Positions 35,731 to 46,626 of a DNA stretch of 64,000 nt are shown here, piece by piece. The position numbers and the translations under genes were made by a program. The notes beneath the pieces were generated by a model, which was not told where the DNA came from, made no database searches, and saw only the letters and a list, made by a program, of their open reading frames with translations. The stretch comes from Agapanthus africanus. Its lineage: Eukaryota > Streptophyta > Magnoliopsida > Asparagales > Amaryllidaceae. How positions within the stretch are numbered: position 1 is the first letter of the stretch; each line of letters begins with the position of its first letter. The DNA lies in assembly GCA_030015575.1 (NCBI GenBank), contig CM057339.1:697264761-697328760 (forward strand), in the 5' to 3' direction.

Positions 35731-35735
35731 CATGC
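35731..35735. other. Target site duplication of element A, right copy
   Basis: CATGC, identical to 25980-25984. Confidence 0.9.
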
Positions 35736-36798
35736 TTTAGTCTATGAATAGACATAAATAACTTGCACACCTTTCATTGCTCCCACTGACTACGATAACC
35801 CTCTGGTAGAGTCATATACACGTTCACTTCCATATTCCCATTTGGAATGACGTTATAGTCATCCATCTGCCAGATATCATACTCAAGGATAGCAACAATG
35901 TCAAGCCATATCCATATAGACTTTAGCATAGACACTGAAGTAAAAGTCTCATCACAATCCACAACGGGTATTTGATGAGCACCTTTACAACAAATCTAGC
36001 CTTATTAGGTTGATAACTTTCCACCTGCACAGATCTTGAAAGAGCTACTTGCTCCTAATGGGTTTTACCCATTCAGGAGCACCAAGCAAAGGCCAAAATC
36101 CATAATTTGTTGAAGTGTGTGGAGTCCAACTTAGATATAAAGCATCTTGTCACCTGGAAGTAACCACTTCCTATGACCTTCAGATAACTAGTAGGGCCAT
36201 CATAACCATGAAGCTGACCTCCTTGTCACCGTCTACGAAAAAACCAAAGTATCTCTCGGGTGTCTGAGGTCACCTACTAAAATCCGCGAAGTGGTTAATG
36301 GTTTGTCAAGTCCAATTGAATCCTTAGGTTCTACTAAATTTTCGGTAACTGCTTGTGGTTCTGGAATCACTTCCAGTTCTACCATACTCCCACTAGTTTC
36401 TTTTGCAAAAAAATTCTTTTTATAAAAAAAAGTGGCGAGTCATGAACAATGTAACTATTGATCTTGATAATGGTAGAAACAAAATCCTAGTGAATGCTTG
36501 GGATAATCCACAAACTGTCGTTACCGAAATGTGCCTTGAGTTGTCCAGATTCTGCTCTCAAACAGAAACCGAATAACTCTATATCTTAACAACCTCAAGA
36601 TATGCAACCAATCTATATCCATATAGAATCATAGGCACTAATTTAGATGGAACCAGATTCAAAAGTCATGCAGCTGTTTCCAATGCATATCACCTAAATG
36701 GAAAAAAAGCCAATACAATATTACCCATCAAGGGGCACATCCATGGATGAGTAACCTGTGAGAGAATCAGGTTCCCAATATTACTACAACGGAATACC
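35736..36798 (-). pseudogene. RT and integrase C-terminal remnant of element F (middle piece)
   Basis: Minus-strand copia RT N-terminal text (MDCDETFTSVSMLKSIW and YDIWQMD at 35774-35962, matching YDETFSPVAMLKSIR and YEIWQMD of B). Then the integrase-RT linker region to about 36798, where H is inserted. Heavily mutated. Confidence 0.65.
36794..36798. other. Target site duplication of H, left copy
   Basis: ATACC, repeated at 47728-47732. Confidence 0.75.
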
Positions 36799-38507
36799 TA
36801 TCATGCCCCACTTCCCAATAGACGGAAACAGTGGTGTGGTAAGCCCGCGGCGTATTTACTATGAAATAAACACGTTAAGCATAAATAAGCAATATAATAA
36901 TGAACAAGAATGACAAGAGTAATAAAATGAAACATCAACTTTATTTAAATTCAAATTTACATACAACTGTCTGAAATTAAAAGATAAAAGCAAATGCTTA
37001 AACAATGGCATACTGAAAGTAAGTGCAGGCTGGAAAGAGCTAGTAATCTGGCTGTGCAGCAAGCTAATCCAAGTCCTCCAGGCTTGGCCCTATCTCCTTA
37101 GAGTCCGGTCCTCCTGACGAACATACCAAAGAAAGAAACAAAAAGGAATGTCGTCAGTGAACTAGCGCTCGGTAAGTCCCAAAAGAAGTAAGAGAAGATA
37201 GTATACAATGTGAATAGAAACCAAATGAACAGAGGACAGGTAAAATTGTATATGATCATTCACTAGTATAGGATAGTTATTCTAATGTGGTTGTTTGTAA
37301 TTTGATAAAGAAGGTATTCATGTATACGAGGGAATCCATCTTAACCCGTGGACTATGGTAACAGATAGTACAAGACCCCGTCATAACCCACGGGACAACG
37401 GCACGTGAATTCATGTTGGTGTCTTTTAAAGTGACCTCTCGTGCCACGATATACGTTCCGTACCAATCTACCCCTTTATCCCTACATATTGTATTGTATA
37501 GATTAAAATTACAGGTCTTGGCTGAATCCATGGATATAAAATGTACAGGTTCATATTCAATATGTAATCATGTGTTTAGGTATTCATGTCAAGTTCATGT
37601 CAAGTTATAAGCATGGTTCGGTCGAGTCGAGTCAAGTATACGAGTTTGAGTGTTATACTTGAATTCGAGTGTTCAGTTTCATGATCAAATATTCAAGTTC
37701 GTGTTTGATTTTGGATTCTGGGTCAAAGGTGGATTCCTGTTGGAGTCGGAAACTTGTGAACGGATTTAACTCTTGAATCTCTTAGGTACGAGAGTAATCG
37801 GCAACTGCTGCACATGAATGGCAGGATTTGTGTTTTTTTTCAAGACAATTTCATTGATAACTCCGTTAAGTTATCTAACCTGAATAGGCAAGCACACATT
37901 TTCTCCGGCTCCCTAGGGCACAAGAGAAATGATACCACTTAAGCCTATGTTAATTCTATAGTTCTTAAAATATTGTTTGCATATCTCGAGGGGTTTTATG
38001 AAAAATATGTTAATATTGTTTTAAAAATAATCTCGAGGGTGATTTTCAAGATTTAGGGTTTTCATGGGCATGCATTTTAATTATTATGGTATTTTCATGA
38101 TAAAAACTTAGCTTTTAAAAGTTTATGATATTTTATTGAAAACTAGCCCTTTTGGTAACTTGATGGTATTTTATTAACATTTTAATCTTTCATTTTAAAT
38201 TTTATTTATTGAAAATACGGATTTATAATTTTTGTATAATTTTTCAAAATAATTATTTTTGTTTAGAAAGTCGCATTTCTTAAAAACCGTATTTTATTTT
38301 CTTTCGAGATCGAATACTCAGTAAGGATTTTTGCATCTCGCTCTACTATCCCAAGGATGTGCGATAATCCGCATCATCTAATAGCAGGTCCCCTAACAAT
38401 GGTTGTAGAGGCATATTTGCCAAGGATTACAAAATACCGATTTAAAAGAAACCCGTTTTTGAAAAGATGTGGTATTTTAATGAAAGCTATTCTTTGAACC
38501 AACCATA

Positions 38508-38512
38508 TACAT
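38508..38512. other. Target site duplication of G, left copy
   Basis: TACAT, repeated at 46622-46626. Confidence 0.9.
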
Positions 38513-38802
38513 TGTAGGATGTTTTTCGTCACCCCATTGAGATGGGAATACGCGCGCGCTTGTCAGGCGTATACTACAGATTCCTCCTGCCTAGGGTAGG
38601 CCGGGGTTTATTGATTGTGGGGATCCAAATCTCCGGCAGCCGCGGACTAAGCTGCCGTTAATTACCCCTCGCCTTTGGGGCGAGGGAACCTCCGATTAAC
38701 GGGTTAAAATGGTCATGCGAACTCAATGTGCAGTGTACGTGTGTTGTGTTTTGAAAGGGGGGTTTGGATATATCGGGAGCCACGCAGAGTTTTTACGGGG
38801 GT

Positions 38803-38894
38803 CCCGCTATTCGGATAGCGGGCTGGGGGTCAAGGGGGCTAGCAGCCCCCTTGCGGGGTGCGGGGCAGCGCCCCGTTAGAAATTTTTTTCTAAC
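38803..38894 (-). other. Four adjacent perfect hairpins in the G LTR
   Basis: Stems and loops in order: CCCGCTAT/ATAGCGGG with TCGG; AAGGGGGCT/AGCCCCCTT with AGC; CGGGGC/GCCCCG with AGC; GTTAGAAA/TTTCTAAC with TTTT. They are retained in the other LTR (about 45286-45377) apart from one weakened stem. They may be a structured RNA or 3'-end processing region; function unknown. Confidence 0.7.
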
Positions 38895-39039
38895 AGGGAC
38901 AGTGTCGCGGAGCAGGTGTGTGTGTAAATATGTATACATATGTGTGTATATATATATGTATGTATATATGTATATATACATAAAAGAAAGAGGGGAAAAG
39001 GCATCCAAAGGATGCGTGGGGCCAGCGCCTTGAGCGCTG

Positions 39040-39293
39040 TGCGCTTAGGTGCTGTGCGCTCAGGCGCAAGCGCGCCACGTGTCGGTACGTGGGCGCTTTG
39101 CGCTCGAGCGCAGTGCGCCTGAACGCAAGCGCGCCACGTGTCGGCATATGGGCGCTTTGCGCTCGAGCGCAGTGCACCTGAGCGCAAGCGTGCCACGTGT
39201 CAGCACGTGGGCGCTTTGCACTCGAGCGCAGTACGCCTGAGCGCAAGCGCGCCACGTGTCGGCACGTGGGCGTTTTGCGCTCGAGCGCTGGCG
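39040..39293 (-). repeat. G-box minisatellite, left LTR of G
   Basis: About four copies of a 60-bp GC-rich unit. Each carries GCCACGTGTC (a G-box/ABRE-like core, CACGTG), a second CACGTG or CATATG-like site about 10 nt on, and the palindromic GCGCTCGAGCGC. The other LTR has one more unit. Confidence 0.85.
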
Positions 39294-39708
39294 AGACAAA
39301 GGGACTTTTAGTCCCAGAACCAGAAGCTATGCTTCAGAAAGGAAATATTTATTATGTATATATGTATATATCTATGTAAATATATGGAGTTAAACTCCTA
39401 AAATGTTTTGGTTGATGAAAGGGGTTCTTCCTCTTCCTCCTATGTTGGCTGGATCTTGATGATCAAGAGATGTGAGATCTAAAAATCTCTCCTTTCTGAG
39501 ATCTAATGGTAGATCCAAGTTCCCCTTTATGGGTTTAGTGGTGGAAGACTTCTTAGTTTTTGAAAAGAAAGAGTAAAACTCTTGATTTAATTCAAAAGAA
39601 ATGAGAAGGTTTAGATCCTTGGAGAAGGGGCAGGAGGCACAAACGATCTCAGATCTAAAATTTTTGTGGAGAGAATGAAAAGTGTTTTTTTTATTCATCA
39701 TCATTTTG

Positions 39709-39720
39709 CCTTATATAGGC
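39709..39720 (-). promoter_or_regulatory. TATA box of G LTR (left copy)
   Basis: The sense strand reads CCTATATAAGGC about 320 bp into the LTR; the copy at 46293-46304 is in the 5' LTR, where it would drive the element. Confidence 0.6.
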
Positions 39721-40036
39721 TTATATATTTACATATAGCCCCTTGGGCTCTACAAAAATGGCATTTTAGCCATCTCATGGCTCATGTGCCATTTCATTTT
39801 TGCACATAAGCCACGGGCTTACAAAATATTGGCTTTATGCCCATTTTGTTTACATTCATGCATAAAAAAAATTACATAAAATTTATTTATTACATGATTT
39901 TGTTGTTGGCATGGGGAGGCTGGCCGCGGGCTCGACTTGGGCATGGGCCCGCTTGACCTGGGCTTCGGCCCACCTAGCTTAGGGGTTGACCTTGACTTTG
40001 ACTCGGTCAACCGGGGTGTAAATTTTTACCCCAACA

Positions 40037-40050
40037 AAGTGCCCCCATCA
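40037..40050 (-). other. Polypurine tract of element G
   Basis: The sense strand reads TGATGGGGGCACTT directly before the 3' LTR. Confidence 0.7.
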
Positions 40051-40109
40051 ATAAATGCACACCGCACATTTGAGTTGTGTGCATGAAATTGATGGATCTT
40101 GAAGTTGGA

Positions 40110-40870
40110 CTTCGAGGAAGAACATCATTCCAGGGGCGGAGCATCATCCTGGGGAGTATGATTCCCGGGGATCGGAGCATAATTCTGATTCGTGGAGCAT
40201 AATTCCAGAGATCAGAGCATCGTTCCGAAGGGGGGAGCATAATTCCAGGGTTCGGAGCATCGTTCCGAAGGGCGGATCATAATTCCAGAGATCGGAGCAT
40301 CGTTCCGAAGGGCGGAGCATGATTCCAGAGTTCGGAGCATCTTTCCGAAGAGCGGCGCATAATTCCAAGGATTGGAGTATCATTCCGATGAGCGGAGCAT
40401 CATTCCAATTTGCGGAGCATAATTCCAAGGATCGGAGCATCATTCCGATGAGCGGAGCATGATTCCAGGGGATCGGAGCATCATTCCGAAGGGCGGAGCA
40501 TGATTCCAGGGATCGGAGCATCATTCCGATGAGCGGAGCATCATTCCAAGGATTGGAGCATCATTCCGATGAGCGGAGCATGGTTCCAGGGATCGGAGCA
40601 TCATTCCGAAGGGCGGAGCATGATTCCAGGGACCGGAGCATCATTCCGATGAGCGGAGCATCATTCCAATTTGCGGAGCATAATTCCAAGGATCGGAGCA
40701 TCATTCCGATGAGCGGAGCATGATTCCAGGGGATCGGAGCATCATCCCGAAGGGCGGAGCATGATTCCAGGGTTCGGAGCATCATTCCGATGGGCGGAGC
40801 ATAATTCCAGAGATCGGAGCATCGTTCCGAAGGGCGGAGCATAATTCCAGAGTTCGGAACATCTTTCCGA
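40110..40870 (-). repeat. Tandem array 1 in the 3' region of G (~20/40-bp units)
   Basis: Some 35 or more copies of a 20-bp motif around GGAGCATNATTCC, organised in 40-bp dimers (GATCGGAGCATCATTCCGAT alternating with GAGCGGAGCATGATTCCAGG). Long open frames here (up to 126 codons) are repeat artefacts. Confidence 0.9.
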
Positions 40871-41230
40871 AGCGCGGCAGATATTCTGACCGAAGCATAA
40901 TTTCAATGCAGAGGTTGATTCCCGGGCGAAGCATAATTCCGACGGGGAAGGCATATACTCCAAGGCGAAGCATGATTTCGACACGGGGTACATTCTGAGA
41001 CGGAGCATGATTCCAGAGTAGAGCTTATTGGTTGACTTGATCCCGAGGCGAAACATAATTTCGACAGGGAAGGCAGGAACACCGAGGCAAAGCATCATTT
41101 CGACACGGGGTGCATTCTGAGACGAAGCATAATTCCGACAAGGAGGTCGTTATCCTGAGGCGAAGCATGATTTCGACACGGGGTAAATTCTGGGACGAAG
41201 CATGATTCCGCCGCAAAGGTTGTTGGTTTG
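40870..41230 (-). repeat. Diverged transition array in G
   Basis: Looser repeats of GGCGAAGCATGATTTCGAC and TTCTGAGACGAAGCATGATTCC. They share the GAAGCAT-ATTTCG core with the neighbouring array but have different spacing. Confidence 0.6.
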
Positions 41231-41239
41231 ATTTGATTT

Positions 41240-42350
41240 GGGTTGACATCAGCATTGCTACACTGGGATATGGTACCAGGAGCGAATCATCATTTGTCAT
41301 GAGAGGATTTGGGGATTGGTTTTTTTGTTTGGCATCAGCATCGCTACATTGGAATATGGTACCAGGAGCGAATCATCATTTGCGTTTGCTTATTAGGAAA
41401 CGATGGCTTAGGAGATAGGTTTTAGGTCCCTATCGCCTAAGACTTTTCAACTTTGTAAGCCGTAAGGGTCTCACAAAGCATTTTCTCTCTACAGGTCGTA
41501 AGGATCCCGTAAGTGCATTTTCTCCTTGGGAGTCGTGGGGACTCCTAAGTGTGTTGCTCCTTTGTGAGTCGTAAGGATCTCACGCGGGAATTTTCTCCTC
41601 ACAAAGTCGAGAGGACCTTGTGAGTGCATTTCATCTCTTTCTCACAAGTTTGCGCCCTTTCGGGTTTTCACAAACTCGCCGGCAGTCCTGCTTTTTTTTA
41701 CTCACGGAGCCCTTTCGGGTTTTCATCCGTGCCCATCTTGCTTATGGACATACCTTTTTTTATTTTATTATTATTATTTTGTTTTTGGAGAGATTGGGAT
41801 TGTTTTATGCCCGTGGATTGTATACGGTTTTGCAGGATGTATGATCCAGACCGTAGGGCCATAAGAAATTTTAGGACTTTGTTGGCGTCTACATCGCTGC
41901 ACTGGAATATGGTACCAGGAGCGACTCATCATTCGCCTTTGGGGTATGGGATTTGGAATTTTGTTGGCGTCTGCATCGCTGCACTGGAATGTGGTACCAG
42001 GAGCGACTCATCATTCGCCGTTGAGGTATGGGATTTGGAATTTGGTTGGCGTTTGCATCGCTATACTGGAATATGGTACTAGGAGCGACTCATCATTCGC
42101 CACTTGGGGTATAGGATTTGGAATTTGATTGGCGTCTGCATCGCTGCACTGGAATATGGTATCAGGAGCGACTCATCATTCGCCATTGGGGTATGGGATT
42201 TGGAATTTTGTTGGCGTCTGCATCGCTGCACTGGAATATGGTACCAGGAGCGACTCATCATTCGCCACTTGGGATATGGGATTTGGAATTTGGTTGGCGT
42301 CTGCATCGCTGCACTGGAATATGGTACCAGGAGCGACCCATCATTCGCCG
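41240..42350 (-). repeat. Tandem array 2 in the 3' region of G (~82-bp units)
   Basis: Units containing CACTGGAATATGGTACCAGG and GAGCGACTCATCATTCGCC at about 41270, 41359, 41912, 41992, 42075, 42158, 42240 and 42323. The last six are regularly spaced at 80-83 bp. A region without the repeat (about 41400-41880) has its own short motifs such as GTCGTAAGGATC and GCCCTTTCGGGTTTTC. Confidence 0.85.
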
Positions 42351-42359
42351 TTTTTTTTA

Positions 42360-42545
42360 TTTTTGCATTTTTTGTTTCACCGCGATTGCTCTATCATTTC
42401 AGCTTTTCTTATCGCGAAGGTCGCGATTACCCCATCATTTCGGCTTTTATTCGCGGTTGCCCCATCATTTCGGCTTTATTTTCATCTTTATTTTACTCGC
42501 TTATTTTTATTGCGAGTTGCCCCATCATTTCGGTTTTTCTTTATT
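42360..42545 (-). repeat. Tandem array 3 in G (CCCCATCATTTCGG motif)
   Basis: Four copies of a motif built on GCGATTGCCCCATCATTTCGGCTTTT in T-rich sequence, next to the gag stop codon. Confidence 0.6.
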
Positions 42546-42630
42546 TTTCTTTTATTTACACATTTTTTTTATTTACACACATTTTTTTTACATTCCCAGT
42601 TTAACGACTTAGAGGTCGACTGTTCCCAGT

Positions 42631-44890
42631 TTAATGACGTGGTGGTCGATTGTTTTCAGAGAAAGGCAGATGTCTGAGTGAATCGGTTTCACGAAGAACT
42701 TCGGTCTCCATTTGTATGAAATTGGCGGTTGCAGCTTGACTGTTTGTTAATACGCCTTTGGACAGTTCTATCTCTCCTGCCTTGTATTGCTTTTCGACCC
42801 AATCATTGAAGACGAAGCAGTCATCAATGGCATGACCTATCACTCTGTGATAGGGGCAGTATTTGGGGTCGTCGGTCCTATTCGCTTCTTGCGGTCTTTT
42901 TGACTCTGGCAGTTGTAGACCGTTCTTCAGGGCGTCTTTGAATATTTTACGGATTTTGTCCCTTCTGAAGGAATAGACTTTATCCAGCTTCTCTTTCAGT
43001 GGAGATTCTCCTCCCTCTCCGAACATTGGCTTCCGAGGCTGGTTGGCGCTAGGTCCGCTCATCCCTTGCTTATTTCGGTTAGCCGAAGTGTTGAAAGATT
43101 CAGAATCATCAGAGTTTCCGCCTTTACGATTATCGTCCTTCCGGTTTCTCCAGGACCTATTGTTATTTTGAGAATCCGAGGAGGACTCCTGTTTTGAGCG
43201 CTCCAGCATCTGGACTTTCCTGGTCAGCTCTTGGAATGTTTTGAGACCCGCGGTGCATAAAAACGGGGCCATCCAATTGTTGAGATTTCCGACGAGGAGA
43301 CTGACAGATTGGTCCTGCTCTATCGGAGGTTCGCATTTGACGGAGAGATTGCGCCATTGGGTTATAAAATCCGTGCTGCTTTCGTCGCTCTTGGGCTTGG
43401 TCCTTACGAGCTTGGCAATGGTAATCTTATCGCTGACGCTCATGAACCTCTGCCGAAACAGAGACTCCATTTGGACAAAAGTTGTGACGGAGCCATCCGG
43501 TATGCTCGCGTACTAGTCGAAAGCAACATCGGTCTAGCTATTAACGAACTGGCGGAGGAGAAGCGCATCATTGCCCCCAGTATTCCCGCATGAGGCTTTG
43601 AAGTGGGCAATATGCTGATTTACATTTCCCGTCCTATCGAATCTTCCGAATTTGGGGATGACATAGCCGCTAGGAAATTCTACCAGATCATACTGAGCAG
43701 GATATGGTCTCCCACTACTGCTGATATCTTTTTGCGCTTCGGCTTCGGCCACCAATGTTTTGACTTTGCTGGCAGCCAAATCCATGATTTGATCTTGAGT
43801 TAGCGGGCTACTGTCATCGGTAGCCAAGACATTTCCCGAGATAGGATGTGACTGGTTTTCATGTAGTTCGCCCACTTTTGGATTTGAGGGAATAGGCGTC
43901 GGCTGCTTTGGGACACCATTTCCCGGTTTATGAGCAGAGCCCTCCGCTTGATTGGGCGGCTGAGAAGCAAGTCGGGCCGTAAGCTGCATCACGACATTCG
44001 TCAAGTCATCGATTTTGGAGTAGAGTTTGTCCATCTCCTTGTCTTTGTTTCTGAGCTGCTTTCGGAGCTCTTGCTCCGCGGTCCTGGGGCGGAAAGTCGG
44101 CTCTTCTTCGCTTTCCGAGCCCGACTCCTCATGGACCGAAGGGTCTTTCCGGCTATCGTCCTCATCAAGAGGGTTTTCATCACCCAGCAGAGGCGGCTGT
44201 TCTTGGGAAGCGACCACCACATTCAAGCCAGATTGGGTTTGAGATGTGGTAGCCCCGTCCTTGCTCTTGCCGCGCGTGCCCACCGTGTAGACAGTGTGGA
44301 CTACATACCCAGCCATTTCCTCATCTTCAGCGGGGTAACCCTGTTCTTCGAACCTCATGAGGCTCAGCCTGGCAGGAGCCCTAGCCCTTTTGTTGGCTCT
44401 ATATTTGAGCCTTTTCTCCCTCAGCTTCTCGATTTTGAAGGCTTGGTGGGCATCCGCTACCCGGGAAGCCATTGTGAGTTGATCAGCGGGGAGCTTAGAG
44501 AAGACACCCGATCGAGCATTTGTCAGGGGCGCCGCAGGAGCTTGCTCGGGACGCGTTGTAGCTTTGTTAGTGTTGATGGCCTTGCCCCCAGCTGGGGCCA
44601 AGGAAAGTCGTTCAAATACCGACTTGCGTTTGGGTTGGGGCGCCCTTGAGATCACCACATTTGGTCTCCTGCCTTTCGAGACCGGTTTGTCTGCCACCGG
44701 GGCTTGAGGAGCTGGGATGGCGCCAACTGGCATGAAGATAATAGAGCCGAATGGTAGCAGCAGCTCCTCCTATTGTCGCCCGAGACTGGCCGGAAGGACC
44801 GTCATAGAGTCTATCCTCATCGTGTAGGAGACGGGAGCTGAGTTCATCATCGAAGACATCGTCGGAAGGTGATTGCATGAAAATCTGCAT
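42631..44890 (-). pseudogene. gag of element G, with two TAG codons and a probable N-terminal frameshift
   Basis: Two minus-strand frames, 44733-43534 (399 residues) and 43470-42631 (279 residues), are in the same register. They are separated only by two in-frame TAG codons seven codons apart (43534-43536 and 43513-43515); the sequence between is otherwise open. The first frame has a basic, charged N-terminal half and a helical stretch near residues 220-260. It ends in the Gag core start (GYVIPKFGRFDRTGN...HIAHFKASCGN...DALLLRQF). The second frame holds the rest of the Retrotrans_gag-like core (ESLFRQRF, TDFITQWRNLSVKCE, LLVGNL) and a zinc-knuckle-like CPYHRVIGHAIDDC. A third frame starting at 44890 (MQIFMQSPSDDVFDDE) probably is the true N-terminus, shifted near 44740. 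No protease or pol follows. Confidence 0.8.
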
Positions 44891-44982
44891 GAAAAAGCAT
44901 TATTTTTAGTATAAATACAGGTATGTATATTGATTGAGTTCACATGAACGTTTAACCCGAAATATGGGAGGAGAGATTGGTC

Positions 44983-44997
44983 CCAACGGGCGTGCCA
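44983..44997 (-). other. Primer binding site of element G
   Basis: The sense strand reads TGGCACGCCCGTTGG, five bases inside the 5' LTR edge (45003). This type of PBS is common in plant gypsy elements and differs from the tRNA-Met type of A-F. I do not assign the tRNA. Confidence 0.7.
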
Positions 44998-45534
44998 GAA
45001 TTTGTAGGGTGTTTTTCGTCACCCCATTGAGATGGGAATACGCGCGCGCTTGTCAGGCGTATACTACAGATTCCTCCTGCCTAGGGTAGGCCGGGGTTTA
45101 TTGATTGTGGGGGATCTAAATCTCCGGCAGACGCGGACTAAGCTGCCGTTAATTACCCCTCGGGGCGAGGGAACCTCCGATTAACGGGTTAAAATGGTCA
45201 TGCGAACTCAATGTGCAGTGTACGTGTGTTGTGTTTTGAAAGGGGGTTTGGATATATCGGGAGCCACGCAGAGTTTTTACGGGGGTCCCGCTACCCGGAT
45301 AGCGGGCTGGGGGTCAAGGGGGCTAGCAGCCCCCTTGCGGGGTGCGGGGCAGCGCCCCGTTAGAAATTTTTTTCTAACAGGGACAGTGTCGCGGAGCATG
45401 TGTGTGTGTAAATATGTATACATATGTGTGTGTATATATATGTATGTATATATGTATATATACATAAAAGAAAGAGGTGGAAAAGGCATCCAAAGGATGC
45501 GTGGGGCCAGCACCTTGAGCGCTGTGCGCTTAGG

Positions 45535-45840
45535 TGCTGTGCGCTCAGGCGCAAGCGCGCCACGTGTCGGCACGTGGGCATTTTGCGCTCGAGCGTAGTG
45601 CGCCTGAGCGCAAGCACGCCACGTGTCGGTACGTGGGTGCTTTGCGCTCGAGCACAGTGCGCCTGAGTGCAAGCGCGCCACGTGTCAGCATATGGGCGCT
45701 TTGCGCTCGAGCGCAGTACACCTGAGCGCAAGCGCGCCACGTGTCGGCACGTGGACGCTTTGCGCTCGAGCGCAGTGCGCCTGAGCGCAAGCGCGCCACG
45801 TGTCGGCACGTGGGCGTTTTGCGCTCGAGCGCTGGGCGCT
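45535..45840 (-). repeat. G-box minisatellite, right LTR of G
   Basis: About five copies of the 60-bp CACGTG-bearing unit described for 39040-39293. Confidence 0.85.
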
Positions 45841-45903
45841 GGCGAGACAAAGGGACTTTTAGTCCCAGAACCAGAAGCTATGCTTCAGAAAGGAAATATT
45901 TAT

Positions 45904-45906
<3 letters not shown>

Positions 45907-45964
<58 letters not shown>
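45907..45964. repeat. AT dinucleotide microsatellite
   Basis: About 29 AT units. The other LTR has a short mixed TATATG stretch at this place (39355-39380). Confidence 0.95.
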
Positions 45965-45967
<3 letters not shown>

Positions 45968-46292
45968 AATATATGGAGTTAAACTCCTAAAATGTTTTGG
46001 TTGATGAAAGGGGTTATTCTTCCTCCTCCTCTGTTGGCTGGATCTTGATGATCAAGAGATGTGAGATCTAAAAATCTCTCCTTTCTGAGATCTAATGGTA
46101 GATCCAAGTTCCCCTTTGTAGGTTTTGTGGTGGAAGACTTCTTAGTTTTTGAAAAGAAAGAGTAAAACTCTTGATTTAATTCAGAAGAAATGAGAAGGTT
46201 TAGAACCTTGGAGAAAGGGCAGGAGGCACAAAAGATCTCAGATCTAAAATTTTTGTGGAGAGAATGAAAAGTGTTTTTTTCATCATCATTTT

Positions 46293-46304
46293 GCCTTATA
46301 TAGG
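46293..46304 (-). promoter_or_regulatory. TATA box of the G 5' LTR
   Basis: Sense-strand CCTATATAAGGC, about 320 bp downstream of the LTR start; the predicted transcription start would lie some 30 nt further on, leaving the minisatellite downstream of it. Confidence 0.6.
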
Positions 46305-46621
46305 CTTACATATTTACATATAGCCCCTTGGGCTTTACAAAAATTGCATTTTAGCCATCCCATGGCTCATGTGCCATTTCATTTTTGCACATAAGCCACG
46401 GGGTTACAAAATATTGGCTTTATGCCTATTTTGTTTACATTCATGCATAAAAAAAATTACATAAAATTTATTTATTACATGATTTTGTTGTTGGCATGCG
46501 GAGGCTGGCCGCGGGCTCGACTTGAGCATGGGCCCGCTTGACCTGGGCTTCGGCCCACCTAGCTTGGGGGTTGACCTTGACTTTGACTCGGTCAACCGGG
46601 GTGTAAATTTTTACCCCAACA

Positions 46622-46626
46622 TACAT
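46622..46626. other. Target site duplication of G, right copy
   Basis: TACAT, identical to 38508-38512. Confidence 0.9.

Larger units (their letters stand above)
38513..40036 (-). repeat. Element G 3' LTR (left, antisense)
   Basis: Begins TGTAGGATG and ends CCAACA. Contains four consecutive GC-rich hairpins (38803-38894), a G-box minisatellite (about 39040-39293) and, on the sense strand, a TATA box (CCTATATAAGGC, 39709-39720). Confidence 0.9.
38513..46621 (-). mobile_element. Element G: Gag-only (TR-GAG-like) gypsy-type retrotransposon with tandem arrays
   Basis: An antisense insertion of 8109 bp with LTRs 38513-40036 (1524 bp) and 45003-46621 (1619 bp), TSD TACAT, PBS beside the right LTR and PPT beside the left LTR. 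The only coding capacity is gag (42631-44890, minus). The 2.6 kb between gag and the 3' LTR, where pol would sit, is filled by tandem repeats instead. The Gag text and the CPYHRVIGH...C motif resemble gypsy elements of the Tat/Ogre side, which are known for repeat-rich 3' regions. Lineage is an inference. It needs pol from another element. Confidence 0.88.
45003..46621 (-). repeat. Element G 5' LTR (right, antisense)
   Basis: Begins TGTAGGGTG and ends CCAACA; TSD TACAT follows. It is 95 bp longer than its partner through one extra 60-bp minisatellite unit and an expanded AT run (45907-45964). Several substitutions separate the LTRs, so G is older than A or B. Confidence 0.9.

Noticed and set aside
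36799..38512. A complete element rather than a solo LTR in H
   Set aside because: No PBS, PPT, second LTR or pol text inside, and the 5-bp flanks match around one LTR-length unit once G is taken out.
38876..39299. Arg/Ala-rich 80-120 codon frames on both strands in the G LTR (also at 45277-45850)
   Set aside because: They come from the palindromic 60-bp minisatellite, open in several frames at once.
40110..40870. Regular 20-bp repeats that could suggest a CRISPR array
   Set aside because: Repeats are contiguous, without unique spacers, and lie in a plant retrotransposon.
40144..41098. Long open frames in the tandem arrays of G
   Set aside because: Low-complexity products of repeats with a unit length that keeps a frame open; no independent sign of coding.
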